In this document: positions 30,409-39,359 of the stretch, in pieces
Layout of the letters: each line of letters begins with the position of its first letter
Numbering within the stretch: the first letter of the stretch is position 1
NCBI RefSeq assembly: GCF_947305105.1
Contig: NZ_CAMZCS010000009.1
Location: forward strand, 33,349 to 97,348
DNA length: 64,000 nt
Direction of reading: 5' to 3'
Source: an uncultured Fibrobacter sp.
GTDB taxonomy: Bacteria > Fibrobacterota > Fibrobacteria > Fibrobacterales > Fibrobacteraceae
The notes under the pieces: model-generated
Told to the model about the DNA's origin: nothing
Databases searched by the model: none
Seen by the model: only the letters and a program-made list of their open reading frames with translations
Translations under genes and position numbers: made by a program

Positions 30409-32193
30409 ATGAAACGTACTCATAACTGCGGCCAGCTGCGCAAGGCAGATGTTGGCCAGACCGTAACACTCGCCGGTTGGGTGGATCGCCGCCGCGACCA
30501 TGGTGGTGTGATTTTTGTTGACCTCCGCGACAAGTATGGCAAGACCCAGATCGTCTTCAACCCGGACTACAACGCCGACGTGATGAAGACCGCCGAACAG
30601 CTCCGCAACGAATACGTGATTACTGTGACCGGCAAGGTCTACGCCCGCGAAGAAGGCAACACGAACGAGAAGCTCGCTACGGGCGAAATCGAAGTCAAGA
30701 TTGACCAGATTGAAATTTTGAACGCGGCCCTCACCTCCCCGCTCGCCATCAACGACCCGAACGAAGAATGCAAGGAAAACGACGACCTGCGCCTGCAGTA
30801 CCGTTACCTCGACCTCCGCCGTCCGTGGATCCAGAAGAAGCTCCTCCTCAAGAGCCGCTTCCTCAAGGCCGTGTACGACTTCTTCTACGCTAACGGTTTC
30901 GAAAACATCGAGACTCCGGTGCTCTGCAAGTCCACTCCGGAAGGCGCCCGCGACTACCTGGTGCCGAGCCGCGTGAACCCGGGCAAGTTCTACGCCCTGC
31001 CGCAGTCTCCGCAGCAGTACAAGCAGCTCTTGATGATTGCCGGCATGGACCGCTACTTCCAGATTGCCAAGTGCTTCCGCGACGAAGACCTCCGCGCCGA
31101 CCGTCAGCCGGAATTCACGCAGATCGACGTCGAAATGTCCTTCGTTGACCAGGACGATGTGATGGCGATGTTCGACAAGTTCGTGACCGAAGTGCTCGGC
31201 AAGGTCTGGGACTTCGAACCGCCCAAGAAGATCCGCCGCATGAAGTGGCACGAAGCCATGCTCAAGTACGGTTCCGACAAGCCGGACCTCCGCTTCGACC
31301 TCGAGATTCACGATGTTTCCGAAATCGGCGCCAAGTCCGAATTCGGCGTGTTCAAGAACTGCGTTGCCGCCGGTGGCAAGATCCGCGGTATCGCCGCCAA
31401 GGGCTGCGTGGACTTCACCCGCAAGCAGATTGACGAACTCACCGCCTACGTGGGCAAGTACGGTTCCAAGGGCCTCGTGTGGATGCGCGTCAAGGAAAAC
31501 GACGAAGTGGAAACCCAGGTCGGCAAGTTCTTCACGACCGAACAGCTCAACGAACTGCGCGACGCCGTCGGTGCCAAGTGCGGCGACATGATGTTCTTCA
31601 TCGCAGGCCCTGAAAAGGTTGCTGCTACGGCTATGGGCCAGCTCCGCTTGGAAGTCGCCCGCATCAAGGGTCTCCGCGATCCGAAGAAGCGCGAGTTCGT
31701 GTGGATTACCGAATTCCCGATGTTCGAATACAGCGACACCGAAGGCCGCTACATGGCCATGCACCATCCGTTCACCAACCCGCTCCCGGAACACCTCGAC
31801 ATGATGCTCGGCGGCAACCTGAAGGATTGCAACGCCGAAGCCTACGACCTCGTTCTGAACGGTGTGGAAATCGGTGGCGGTTCTATCCGTATCCACAACC
31901 CGGAAGTCCAGGAGAAGGTGTTCCGCCTGTTGGGCCTCTCCGAAGAACAGGTGAAGGAAAAGTTCGGCTTCTTCGTCGACGCCTTCAAGTACGGCGCTCC
32001 TCCGCACGGTGGTCTCGCCTTCGGTCTCGACCGCGTCGTGGCTACCATGGAAGGCGAAGAATCCATCCGTGACTTCATCGCGTTCCCGAAGAACACGAGC
32101 GCTTCGAGCCCGATGGACCAGTGCCCGAGCGAAGTCGACCTCCAGCAGCTGCAGGACATCCACATCTCCGTGCAGATGCCGAAGACAAAGTAA
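30409..32193 (+). CDS. aspS: Aspartyl-tRNA synthetase
   Basis: This 594-residue class II synthetase charges tRNA-Asp. An OB-fold anticodon-binding domain (MKRTHNCGQLRKADVGQTVTLAGWVDRRRDHGGVIFVDLRD type) comes first. Motif 2 is FRDEDLRADRQPEFTQ and motif 3 GLAFGLDRVV. The inserted GAD domain lies between them (MRVKENDEVETQVGKFF), as in bacterial AspRS. The bacterial length (~590) matches. The start at 30409 gives the usual N-terminus; no strong ribosome site is visible beyond AAGGA 12 nt upstream. Strong codon bias produces a long antisense open frame over the whole gene, which is not real. A terminator follows 60 bp downstream. Confidence 0.97.
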   Translation: MKRTHNCGQLRKADVGQTVTLAGWVDRRRDHGGVIFVDLRDKYGKTQIVFNPDYNADVMKTAEQLRNEYVITVTGKVYAREEGNTNEKLATGEIEVKIDQIEILNAALTSPLAINDPNEECKENDDLRLQYRYLDLRRPWIQKKLLLKSRFLKAVYDFFYANGFENIETPVLCKSTPEGARDYLVPSRVNPGKFYALPQSPQQYKQLLMIAGMDRYFQIAKCFRDEDLRADRQPEFTQIDVEMSFVDQDDVMAMFDKFVTEVLGKVWDFEPPKKIRRMKWHEAMLKYGSDKPDLRFDLEIHDVSEIGAKSEFGVFKNCVAAGGKIRGIAAKGCVDFTRKQIDELTAYVGKYGSKGLVWMRVKENDEVETQVGKFFTTEQLNELRDAVGAKCGDMMFFIAGPEKVAATAMGQLRLEVARIKGLRDPKKREFVWITEFPMFEYSDTEGRYMAMHHPFTNPLPEHLDMMLGGNLKDCNAEAYDLVLNGVEIGGGSIRIHNPEVQEKVFRLLGLSEEQVKEKFGFFVDAFKYGAPPHGGLAFGLDRVVATMEGEESIRDFIAFPKNTSASSPMDQCPSEVDLQQLQDIHISVQMPKTK

Positions 32194-32196
32194 GCA

Positions 32197-32219
32197 GTGA
32201 TTAGTGGTTAGTGGTTAGG
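32197..32219. repeat. AGTGGTT heptamer repeat after aspS
   Basis: agtgattagtggttagtggt in tandem directly after the stop codon. Confidence 0.6.
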
Positions 32220-32255
32220 AAAATTTGCCACCGCTAACTACTAACGAAAGAAACG

Positions 32256-32282
32256 CCCCGCGGAAAAAACGCGGGGTTTTCT
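32256..32282 (+). terminator. Terminator of aspS
   Basis: 7-bp stem CCCCGCG / CGCGGGG followed by TTTTCTT. Confidence 0.9.
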
Positions 32283-32356
32283 TGTGCAGGAGAGAGGCGC
32301 GAGGCTCGAGGTACGAGGTATGAGCGATGAGGTTCGAGGCTAGTGAATAAGGATCA

Positions 32357-32402
32357 CGCACTTCGTGCGTCAATATAAGACGGCGAAGCCGTGATATTTC
32401 TC
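32357..32402 (-). repeat. 46-bp dispersed repeat, copy 1
   Basis: Exactly identical, in inverse orientation, to 48806-48851. It contains two small hairpins (cacggcttcgccgtc and cgcacgaagtgcg). Degenerate gaggcta / ctagcctctag units flank both copies. Confidence 0.8.
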
Positions 32403-32433
32403 ACTAGGCCCTAGCCTCTAGATTCTCTAACGG

Positions 32434-32467
32434 AGATTGCTTCAGGGCTTCGCCCTTCGCAATGACA
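32434..32467. repeat. Palindromic dispersed repeat, intergenic copy
   Basis: gattgcttcagggcttcgcc then cttcgcaatgaca; the only copy of this family in the window outside a reading frame. Confidence 0.7.
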
Positions 32468-32560
32468 ACCAAGGCGAATGCCACGCCAAAACGCTTGCGT
32501 TTCGGCATGGCAGAGCCGACGAGTCATGCGCCTGCGAATGACAAACCCACTTCCTACTGT

Positions 32561-34729
32561 CTACTTCCTACCCTTCTTATGCCCATACCCGTAGCCATAG
32601 CCGTAGCGGTAATAGCCATAGCCGTAGTGGCCGGGTTCGTGTTCGCAGTGGTTCATCACGAAGGCGCCCGGTTTCTGCGCATAGCGGTGCAGCTTCTGGA
32701 CGACTTCCTTGATTTCGCTGATGCTGTGCTTTCCATAATGCAGCACATACAGGCCAAAGTCGACGAGCGGGTAAATCAGTTCCGCATCGGTCACCAAGTT
32801 GAGCGGCGGTGTATCGATGAACACCATATCAAACTTCGAGCGAGCCTCTTCGACGAGTTTCGCCATGTTGTCGCCACGGAGCAGTTCGCATGCGGCCGAG
32901 AGGGCCTTGCCTGCGCCGACCATGTACAGGCCCTTCACTGCAGAATGCGGAGCCACGGCCGTATCGAGAGTCGCCTTGCCGCCGAGAATTTCGGCCAGGC
33001 CAAAGTCGGACTTGCCGCGCAGCATACCTAGACGCATGTCGGCATCAATCAGCAGCACCTTCTTGCCGCTTTCGGCAAATAGCGATGCGAGGTTCAACGA
33101 CACGAAGCTCTTGCCGACTCCCGGAATCAAACCGGTAATCATCACGACCTTGTGTTCCATCGAAGCCATAGAAAATTCCAACGCCGTCTGCAGAGAGCGG
33201 AACGATTCGCTGACTGGGTCTTCGGGCTTAGTGATGACAAACGGATTCCCGTGCCTCAAGTGGCGGTGGCCCTTCAGGGCGCGGCTGCTGGACTGCGGAA
33301 TCTTGGCGAGCACGCTCAGCTCTGTCGCGCGTTCCACTTCGAGACTGCTGCGCACACCGTTCTTGAGGATACGCCTGACGAAAACGGCGAGAATGCCCAG
33401 CATAAGGCAGGCCGCAATGGAGCAGACAAAGATGTTGAACTTTTTCGGCTTGCTCTGGATGGGTTCGATTTGCGCATAGTCGACGACGCGCACGTTCCCG
33501 ACTTCACCCGCACGCACCACGCGGAGCTGCTGGATGTTGTTGAGCATGTTCGTATAGACTTCGTTGTTGACCGCGACTTCTTCTTGCAGGCGCAAGACTT
33601 CTTGCTGCGTAAGCGGCATGGTCTCGGCGGTCTTCTTCAATTTGGAAAGTTCGGCACGCAGGCGGTCTTGCTGTTTGACGATGGTGCGCACGTTCGGATG
33701 TTCTTCCTTGAACAGGCGCATCAAGGCTTGGCGCTGCTGTTCCAGTTCAAGAATCTGGCGCTGCAGGTCAACTTCCTTTTCGAGGTGCGCCCTGGTCTCG
33801 CCGGTCATGTCGACAGAGCCAATCTTATAGCGGTAATCGGCAAGGATTTTTTCGGCGCTGTCCAGTTTCGCCTTGACTCCAGGCAACTGAGCCTCCAGGA
33901 ATTCCAAGGTCTTCTGCGCCTCGGCGCTACGCATTTCTACGTTCTGCCGCAAGTAAGTTTTTGCAATGGTATTCAAGATAGATGCGGCACGATCCGGGTA
34001 GCGGTGGCTCAGGCTCACCCCGATAATTCCCGTCTGCTTGCCCCTCTCCGAAACAGAAAGAGAACGCGCGAGTTTCCGAACCGCCATCAGCGGATTGGTC
34101 TGGCGGAGCGCAAATTCTTCCCCTTCCGAGGCGCGCATCAGCTTAACGCAAATCACGAGTGTGTCACCAGCATACGGAGCACGCAAGCGGTCGCCGACAT
34201 TGCCTTCGAGCAGTTTACTGCCTTCGGGTGTATAGACGGCATACGTATTCGCGCTGAGGACTTTGGCAATCCAACGTTCAGTACGGGCCAAAGCCGGAAT
34301 ATTGAGTTCCTCGATATCCATGCGACCTTCGCGATGGAGAAGGCGGTTCAACTTGCTAATGGGAGTCGCACTATAAGCCAAACGTTCCGCATCGACCACA
34401 TAGTCCAGAACCATCCGGCTCTTGATCAATTCTATTTCGGCATCGGCAGGGCTAGAGACATCCAACAGGGCACCCATTTCGCCCATGGCCTTTGTGGCCT
34501 TGTTCCCGCCCTTGACGTTCACTTGCAACAGGGCGTCGCTCGTAAACTGCGGACGGATCCACATACCCACCCCGATACCAATCAGGGCACCCAAAATCAT
34601 ACATGCCAACAAAAACAGTTTGCGGCTCCAAAGAATACCGAATGCTTCAAGCAGCGTAATCGATTCCGTCGGTGTGGGAATCTGCAATTGAGCCAAACTG
34701 ATTGTCGTGCTCTTCTCGTTTTCAGCCAT
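32561..34729 (-). CDS. Polysaccharide export protein: Wzz-like chain regulator fused to BY-kinase
   Basis: A 722-residue inner-membrane protein controlling capsule or exopolysaccharide chain length. It has a Wzz segment with a transmembrane helix at ~30-52, a long periplasmic coiled coil (~260-420), a second helix near 430, and a cytoplasmic bacterial tyrosine kinase (~500-700). The kinase shows Walker A GLIPGVGKS (~533), Walker A' VLLIDADMRLG, and Walker B VFIDTPPL. The C-terminus is a Tyr/Gly cluster (GHYGYGYYRYGYGYGYGH), the usual autophosphorylation tail, here unusually regular. No other export genes are adjacent, so this is an orphan part of the pathway. An opposite-strand open frame is a shadow. 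Confidence 0.93.
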   Translation of the reverse strand: MAENEKSTTISLAQLQIPTPTESITLLEAFGILWSRKLFLLACMILGALIGIGVGMWIRPQFTSDALLQVNVKGGNKATKAMGEMGALLDVSSPADAEIELIKSRMVLDYVVDAERLAYSATPISKLNRLLHREGRMDIEELNIPALARTERWIAKVLSANTYAVYTPEGSKLLEGNVGDRLRAPYAGDTLVICVKLMRASEGEEFALRQTNPLMAVRKLARSLSVSERGKQTGIIGVSLSHRYPDRAASILNTIAKTYLRQNVEMRSAEAQKTLEFLEAQLPGVKAKLDSAEKILADYRYKIGSVDMTGETRAHLEKEVDLQRQILELEQQRQALMRLFKEEHPNVRTIVKQQDRLRAELSKLKKTAETMPLTQQEVLRLQEEVAVNNEVYTNMLNNIQQLRVVRAGEVGNVRVVDYAQIEPIQSKPKKFNIFVCSIAACLMLGILAVFVRRILKNGVRSSLEVERATELSVLAKIPQSSSRALKGHRHLRHGNPFVITKPEDPVSESFRSLQTALEFSMASMEHKVVMITGLIPGVGKSFVSLNLASLFAESGKKVLLIDADMRLGMLRGKSDFGLAEILGGKATLDTAVAPHSAVKGLYMVGAGKALSAACELLRGDNMAKLVEEARSKFDMVFIDTPPLNLVTDAELIYPLVDFGLYVLHYGKHSISEIKEVVQKLHRYAQKPGAFVMNHCEHEPGHYGYGYYRYGYGYGYGHKKGRK

Positions 34730-34758
34730 AGAAATTCCTATTCAGTTTGTTATAAAAA

Positions 34759-34800
34759 TAAAAAAAACGCCGAGGAACAATGGACATGTTCTTCGACGTT
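34759..34800 (-). terminator. Terminator of the OmpA-family gene
   Basis: 14-bp stem with three mismatches (AACGTCGAAGAACA / TGTTCCTCGGCGTT on the minus strand), followed by eight T. Confidence 0.85.
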
Positions 34801-34825
34801 ATCCTTAAAGATTTAACTTCCGTCT

Positions 34826-36604
34826 TTACTCGTTGTTTATCGGGACCATTTCTACACGACGGTTCATCGTGCGCCCATCCTTGGTATCGTTGCTGGCAAT
34901 GGGCATCGTGTTGCCATAGCCAACAGCACGCAAGCGAGATTCAGACACGCCTCTCTTCACAAGGTAGTCCACAACGGTCTGGGCACGGCGCTGCGAGAGG
35001 TTCATGTTATAATCGTCGGTTCCCGTATTATCGGTATGGCCTTGTACCTCAAGGCTTGCAGAGGGGAACTTCTTCATCAAACGAGCGACATCGTTAAGCG
35101 TACCATAGCTTCTCGGAGTCAGCTTTGCAGAATTGGTCTTAAAGTTAATGCCCTTCTTGAGTTCGTCAAGGTCTTCCTTCTTGTTCAGCGGGCAACCATT
35201 GGAGTCAATCACCACACCCGGAAGCGTGTTGGGGCACTTGTCCTTATTGTCGGGCACGCCATCCTTGTCAAAGTCAGGGATACAACCATTGCTGTCCACC
35301 TCGGCTCCAGCCTCGGTATTCGGGCACTTGTCCTTGTAGTCGGGCACGCCATCCTTGTCGTGGTCAAACGGGCAACCATCTTCGCCAACTTCAATGCCCG
35401 GCTTGGTGTTGGGGCACTTGTCCACGTTGTCAGGTACACCATCCTTGTCAAAATCACCCACCTTGGGTTCTTCCTTCTTCGTGGTATCCTTCATGATAAT
35501 GACAATCGTGTCGCGCTGAGGTTCGTGCTTAATGACAATCGTATCGCGGAGCGGACGTTCAGGAGCTTTCTCTTCTGTGCCACCGAAACGAATGGTCAGT
35601 AAAGCAGCACCGGCCCAAAGCGGCGTAGGAGCGTAGCAGAACGAACCCTTGTGGCCGCGTTCACCCGAGTAGTGAATTGTCTTGCCGTCGCAGCCCTTCA
35701 TTTCTTCTTCGTAATCGAAGCCGAGGTTCTTGAAGGTACGAGCAGCAATATCCATACCCACAGCGAAATCCACATTCTTGGTGATGTGGAAACGCATACC
35801 CGGAGTCACAAGCATCGGATCGTAGAACGGGTCGACATAGTATTCTCCCTTTTCTTGCAAGCGCATTTCACCGCTGAATTCAAGGAAGAAGTCAACAAAC
35901 TGGATCGGAACAAGGTTCAAACCGGTGCTATACACGAATGTAGTAGCCTCGCCATCTCCCGTAGGAACAACAACGCCAGCAGATCCGTTCCAACGCAAGG
36001 GGATGTTCCTCTTGGAGAAATCCATCGTGAGAGCCAAACCTGCACCGAATGCCCAGCTATTGGCGGTCAACGGATGCGTATAACCATCGCCGTTCAAGTA
36101 CCAAGCGTGTCTCGGACGGACACCAGCCTGAGTTTCACCCGTAGGGGCATAGGCGTCTAACAAGAGAGCGACGCTCCAAATTCTATTCGTGTCGAAGGGG
36201 GCGCGAATCTTGGCAAAGATGTCCAAGTCACCACGGCCAATAGCCCACATGTTCGAGGCACCGCCCGGACTGTCCGGAGCATGGTCATAATAGAGAGGCA
36301 TGCTTAAACCGAGGTCTACGAAGTCCAAAAGACCGAATCCGATGAAGAAGTCACCGGACATAGTCGCGGCCCAATCCATGAACGCATGGCGCTTGCCATC
36401 CATCTCGTAACCACCACCACGAGTAAAGGCCCAGGCGTCGGTAGCAATGGTTCCCCCGGTCCCGACTACGGTATTCCACTGGCCAAGGGTTTTCGCGTTA
36501 ATCTGATGTAAACCATCAGATCCTCCGGCCACAATGCCGGAATGGGCAAACGAAAGGCTAGACGCCAATAGCGCACAGCCCAATACTTTGTTAATTAAAC
36601 GCAC
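34826..36604 (-). CDS. OmpA-family outer-membrane protein with thrombospondin-type-3 repeats
   Basis: A 592-residue envelope protein. After a signal peptide (LGCALLASSLSFA), a beta-barrel-like region runs to ~370. Three Asp-rich calcium-binding repeats follow (DFDKDGVPDNVDKCPNT, DHDKDGVPDYKDKCPNT, DFDKDGVPDNKDKCPNT; ~400-480). The OmpA peptidoglycan-binding domain closes the protein (INFKTNSAKLTPRSYGTL, VQGHTDNTGTDDYNMNLSQRRA, RAVGYGNTMPIASN; ~490-590). It probably links the outer membrane to the cell wall. The start is a GTG at 36604 with AAGGAG eight nucleotides upstream. A terminator follows the stop. Confidence 0.92.
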   Translation of the reverse strand: MRLINKVLGCALLASSLSFAHSGIVAGGSDGLHQINAKTLGQWNTVVGTGGTIATDAWAFTRGGGYEMDGKRHAFMDWAATMSGDFFIGFGLLDFVDLGLSMPLYYDHAPDSPGGASNMWAIGRGDLDIFAKIRAPFDTNRIWSVALLLDAYAPTGETQAGVRPRHAWYLNGDGYTHPLTANSWAFGAGLALTMDFSKRNIPLRWNGSAGVVVPTGDGEATTFVYSTGLNLVPIQFVDFFLEFSGEMRLQEKGEYYVDPFYDPMLVTPGMRFHITKNVDFAVGMDIAARTFKNLGFDYEEEMKGCDGKTIHYSGERGHKGSFCYAPTPLWAGAALLTIRFGGTEEKAPERPLRDTIVIKHEPQRDTIVIIMKDTTKKEEPKVGDFDKDGVPDNVDKCPNTKPGIEVGEDGCPFDHDKDGVPDYKDKCPNTEAGAEVDSNGCIPDFDKDGVPDNKDKCPNTLPGVVIDSNGCPLNKKEDLDELKKGINFKTNSAKLTPRSYGTLNDVARLMKKFPSASLEVQGHTDNTGTDDYNMNLSQRRAQTVVDYLVKRGVSESRLRAVGYGNTMPIASNDTKDGRTMNRRVEMVPINNE

Positions 36605-36757
36605 CTTAAAACTCCTTCTGGTTTTTCGGTTTCCAAATCATATATAAAATAATAATAAAAATAGCCGGGCAACGCGTTTTTCCCGATTATATATCCATTT
36701 TTATGTAAAATACAAACAAAAGACCAACCCACTCCGTTTATTACCTACAAAGGTGCG

Positions 36758-36907
36758 CTAAGCGGCCCCCCGTTTATCGGCCGCTTCCCGGAGGACTTTT
36801 AAGAAATAAGCCGAATCCCCACTTTTCCAGGCTCTTTCAATAGCCTGGAGCGCAGATCGGTCCGTGCTATAATTAGGCTTTTCAGCGAGCCCTTGACGAT
36901 TATTCAT
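36758..36907 (-). CDS. Small hypothetical protein (49 aa)
   Basis: The protein begins MNNRQGLAEKPNYSTDRS and has ALQAIERAWKSGDSAYFLKV and LREAADKRG. The start at 36907 follows AAGGGG at good spacing, so a real small gene is likely; the longer frame to 36967 lacks a site. The helical segment faintly recalls the N-terminal part of HigA-like antidote proteins (GD-aYfl-vL-eaa--rG), but the DNA-binding half is absent. Function unknown. Confidence 0.5.
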   Translation of the reverse strand: MNNRQGLAEKPNYSTDRSALQAIERAWKSGDSAYFLKVLREAADKRGAA

Positions 36908-36988
36908 GCGTCCCCTTCCATTCGTGCAAGTTTTTTGTAATATCAAATATAACACATCAAGGAACATGCGTCAAGAGGTTACTTTCCC

Positions 36989-39262
36989 CTAAATTTCATC
37001 TAGTTTAATCACAGAACTCCTGTGCCCTCGACGTTCACGGACTACATACATGCCCGCGGGGAAATTGGCTTTTCTGAGCAAAATAAGCCATTCATTCGGA
37101 TTGGAAATTCCTAAAACAGGGAAACTGCCGAGCCATTTTCCGTTCAAATCGAACACGTCGATTTCCACTCTACCCTTTGCAGAGGCCAATGCCGGAGCCC
37201 TCCAAGAAACCATATGCAAGGGGACATCCGCAAGCGAATCCTCGGCCAAAGCGTACCAGCGGGAGTCCGCAAAATCGGCCGTCGCATCGGCCGGGGGCTC
37301 GGTGAGGTTGGCCCCGAAATTGGCATTGTTCAGCATGTCGGTGTTCACCATGCCATAGAAAATGCCCTTGGAAATTTCGGACGTGAAATTGTTTTCGAGG
37401 TCGCCACGGAGTTGGGCCGTCCCGCTCAGTTTTTTCCCGTCCACAGGCCACATGACGCCGTGGACCTGGGCCTTCCCCGACACAGTGCTGTTCGTAATGA
37501 CACTGAGAGCCCCGACACGGGCATCATCCTTAATTGTCCCGCTCACGAGCCAAGCGTCTTCTTCGAGGATGGCGTTATCGGCCATGCTGCCACCACTCAC
37601 AAGCGCACGCCCCCGGACCACAGCCTTCCCGCCAACCGTGCCGCCGTTCACGACGGCAAAGTCCTCAATCCGGGCATCGCCCGAAACAGTGCCGCCATTC
37701 ACGACAGCATCCGGGCCAATATAAACCGAAGCGTCCACCTTGGCCTTGCTACTAACCCAACCACCGCCGTTCGCATGCTTCGCATACCCTTGAGCGCTCC
37801 CGCCGGCATAGCCGGCCGGTTTCCAGAAGTTGTCGTTGTAGCCTTCGGGTTTCCCGTTCACCACCTCTATCATGTACGGGTAACGGTAGACGCTATAGTA
37901 GAACTGGTCCCAAAGAATCGTCTGCATCTCGGAGGGGGCGGCGGTCACGGCGAGCCAGAGGGCCTTGTCGGAGGCCTTCGTTTCGATGGAGATATTGCCC
38001 GCCGTGTCCAGCATCAGTTCGCTGTAGCGCGGTGTGCCGTCGGAACCTTCGGCCACCAACCCCACGGCCCACTGGCTCGCCGGATCGGGCAAAGCATCCG
38101 GTGCATAGTTGCACCACTTGTAATGTTTACCCTTGTACGTATCCTCGTTGTCGCCAAAACACTTGTAGCCTTCCCCCTTCTTGTGCTGGACAATCCCGCG
38201 GAACTTGACAGTCACCTTCCCCGCCGAATCAGGGTAAATGCGCACAATGTTGTAGCCCCAGCGCTGCGGAGCCCAATAGTTCGGTACAATGTAACGGTCC
38301 GGCCCACCCGAGGCAGAATCCATCCTATTCAACATCGTCACGCGCATGTGCCGTGCCGTATTGGAAGTGTTCCGGCGTGTCGAGAATTCGTAGTCCCCCC
38401 AAGACTTGCTGTAGAGCTTTTTCTTTTCGGGAGCATACTCGAACGTCGCATTCTTCATCGCAAACTGTCCGAACTCGCGGTTCAAATCTTCCAGAGTCCA
38501 ACTGTACACCATCATCATCGCAGTAAAGGGAGTCTGCTCCATGCGGCCGTCCTCACCATCGTGGATCGATTCCATCCAGAGGCGGTTCACTTCCTTGGCA
38601 CCGTCATTGCCGCCACCGAACTTTTCCTTGAGGTGTTCCAAAAACTGCCAGTTGCAGTAGCGGTCGCGTGTGGAGCCATAGTACAGATAAGGGAAGTTGA
38701 TGAGGTATTCGGAGCAATGGGCGTCCTTTGGGTTGTACTGGTGTGCCATCCAGTTGGCATGCGACTCGGCAAACCAGCCCGCATGGCTGTTGTTGCCCAT
38801 CCAACCCGCAACACCTTGCAGGCCGTGCGCAAATTCGTGCGACGTGCCCCAATAATCCTTCAAGGACCCCACACCAATCCACATGCCAGGCCCGTACTCG
38901 CCGTTCAAATCCTTGACATAATCGAGCCCGCCGTAAAGCGACGCCATCACGGCATTTTCAAAAACATAGATGTTGCTCTTGAGTTTCTTGTCTGGGCTTT
39001 TGGGGAAAGGCAACATCCATCCAAGAGAATCCGTGTAGAACGAGAAAACCTTCTCCAGTGATTGCAAAACGCCCTGGGCATCCGCTGCAGGAATTGAGAC
39101 AGTGTTTGTGATTCCATCGTCCGTCTTCGGCTTCTTGCAGACCTCGAAATGATCGGATTCATCGATTAACGAAAAGCCATTACCCGCGCACTGGTTTTCC
39201 CACGTTATGGCAAAACCCAGGCATGGCAAAGTCGCCAACAGGAACGGAATAAAAATCTTCAT
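36989..39262 (-). CDS. Secreted zincin-like metallopeptidase fused to hexapeptide-repeat domain
   Basis: A 757-residue exported protein. After a signal peptide (MKIFIPFLLATLPCLGFA), the N-terminal domain contains TSHEFAHGLQG (HExxH, ~136-142) and, 20 residues on, WFAESHANWMAHQ with a probable third-ligand Glu, the gluzincin pattern. It resembles the DUF6055 type, though I am unsure. Middle residues ~300-480 read as beta-sandwich. At ~508-610 there are imperfect hexapeptide repeats of the left-handed beta-helix type (VDASVYIGPDAVVNGGTVSG, DARIEDFAVVNGGTVGG, KAVVRGRALVSGGSMAD). The C-terminus (IDVFDLNGKWLGSF ... FPAGMYVVRERRGHRSSVIKL) resembles a type IX sorting tail. The start at 39262 follows AAGGAG. 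Confidence 0.83.
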   Translation of the reverse strand: MKIFIPFLLATLPCLGFAITWENQCAGNGFSLIDESDHFEVCKKPKTDDGITNTVSIPAADAQGVLQSLEKVFSFYTDSLGWMLPFPKSPDKKLKSNIYVFENAVMASLYGGLDYVKDLNGEYGPGMWIGVGSLKDYWGTSHEFAHGLQGVAGWMGNNSHAGWFAESHANWMAHQYNPKDAHCSEYLINFPYLYYGSTRDRYCNWQFLEHLKEKFGGGNDGAKEVNRLWMESIHDGEDGRMEQTPFTAMMMVYSWTLEDLNREFGQFAMKNATFEYAPEKKKLYSKSWGDYEFSTRRNTSNTARHMRVTMLNRMDSASGGPDRYIVPNYWAPQRWGYNIVRIYPDSAGKVTVKFRGIVQHKKGEGYKCFGDNEDTYKGKHYKWCNYAPDALPDPASQWAVGLVAEGSDGTPRYSELMLDTAGNISIETKASDKALWLAVTAAPSEMQTILWDQFYYSVYRYPYMIEVVNGKPEGYNDNFWKPAGYAGGSAQGYAKHANGGGWVSSKAKVDASVYIGPDAVVNGGTVSGDARIEDFAVVNGGTVGGKAVVRGRALVSGGSMADNAILEEDAWLVSGTIKDDARVGALSVITNSTVSGKAQVHGVMWPVDGKKLSGTAQLRGDLENNFTSEISKGIFYGMVNTDMLNNANFGANLTEPPADATADFADSRWYALAEDSLADVPLHMVSWRAPALASAKGRVEIDVFDLNGKWLGSFPVLGISNPNEWLILLRKANFPAGMYVVRERRGHRSSVIKLDEI

Positions 39263-39359
39263 AGGAACTCCTTGCACAACCCATAAGAAAAATATACTCG
39301 TAAAACGGCTGCGTCAATATCTACGCAAAACCGGTTCGGAATTTTATAAGGCAAGCTTT

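Noticed and set aside
30283..32163. 626-codon minus-strand open frame opposite aspS
   Set aside because: A shadow of strongly biased aspS codons; His/Val/Glu-rich low-information translation.
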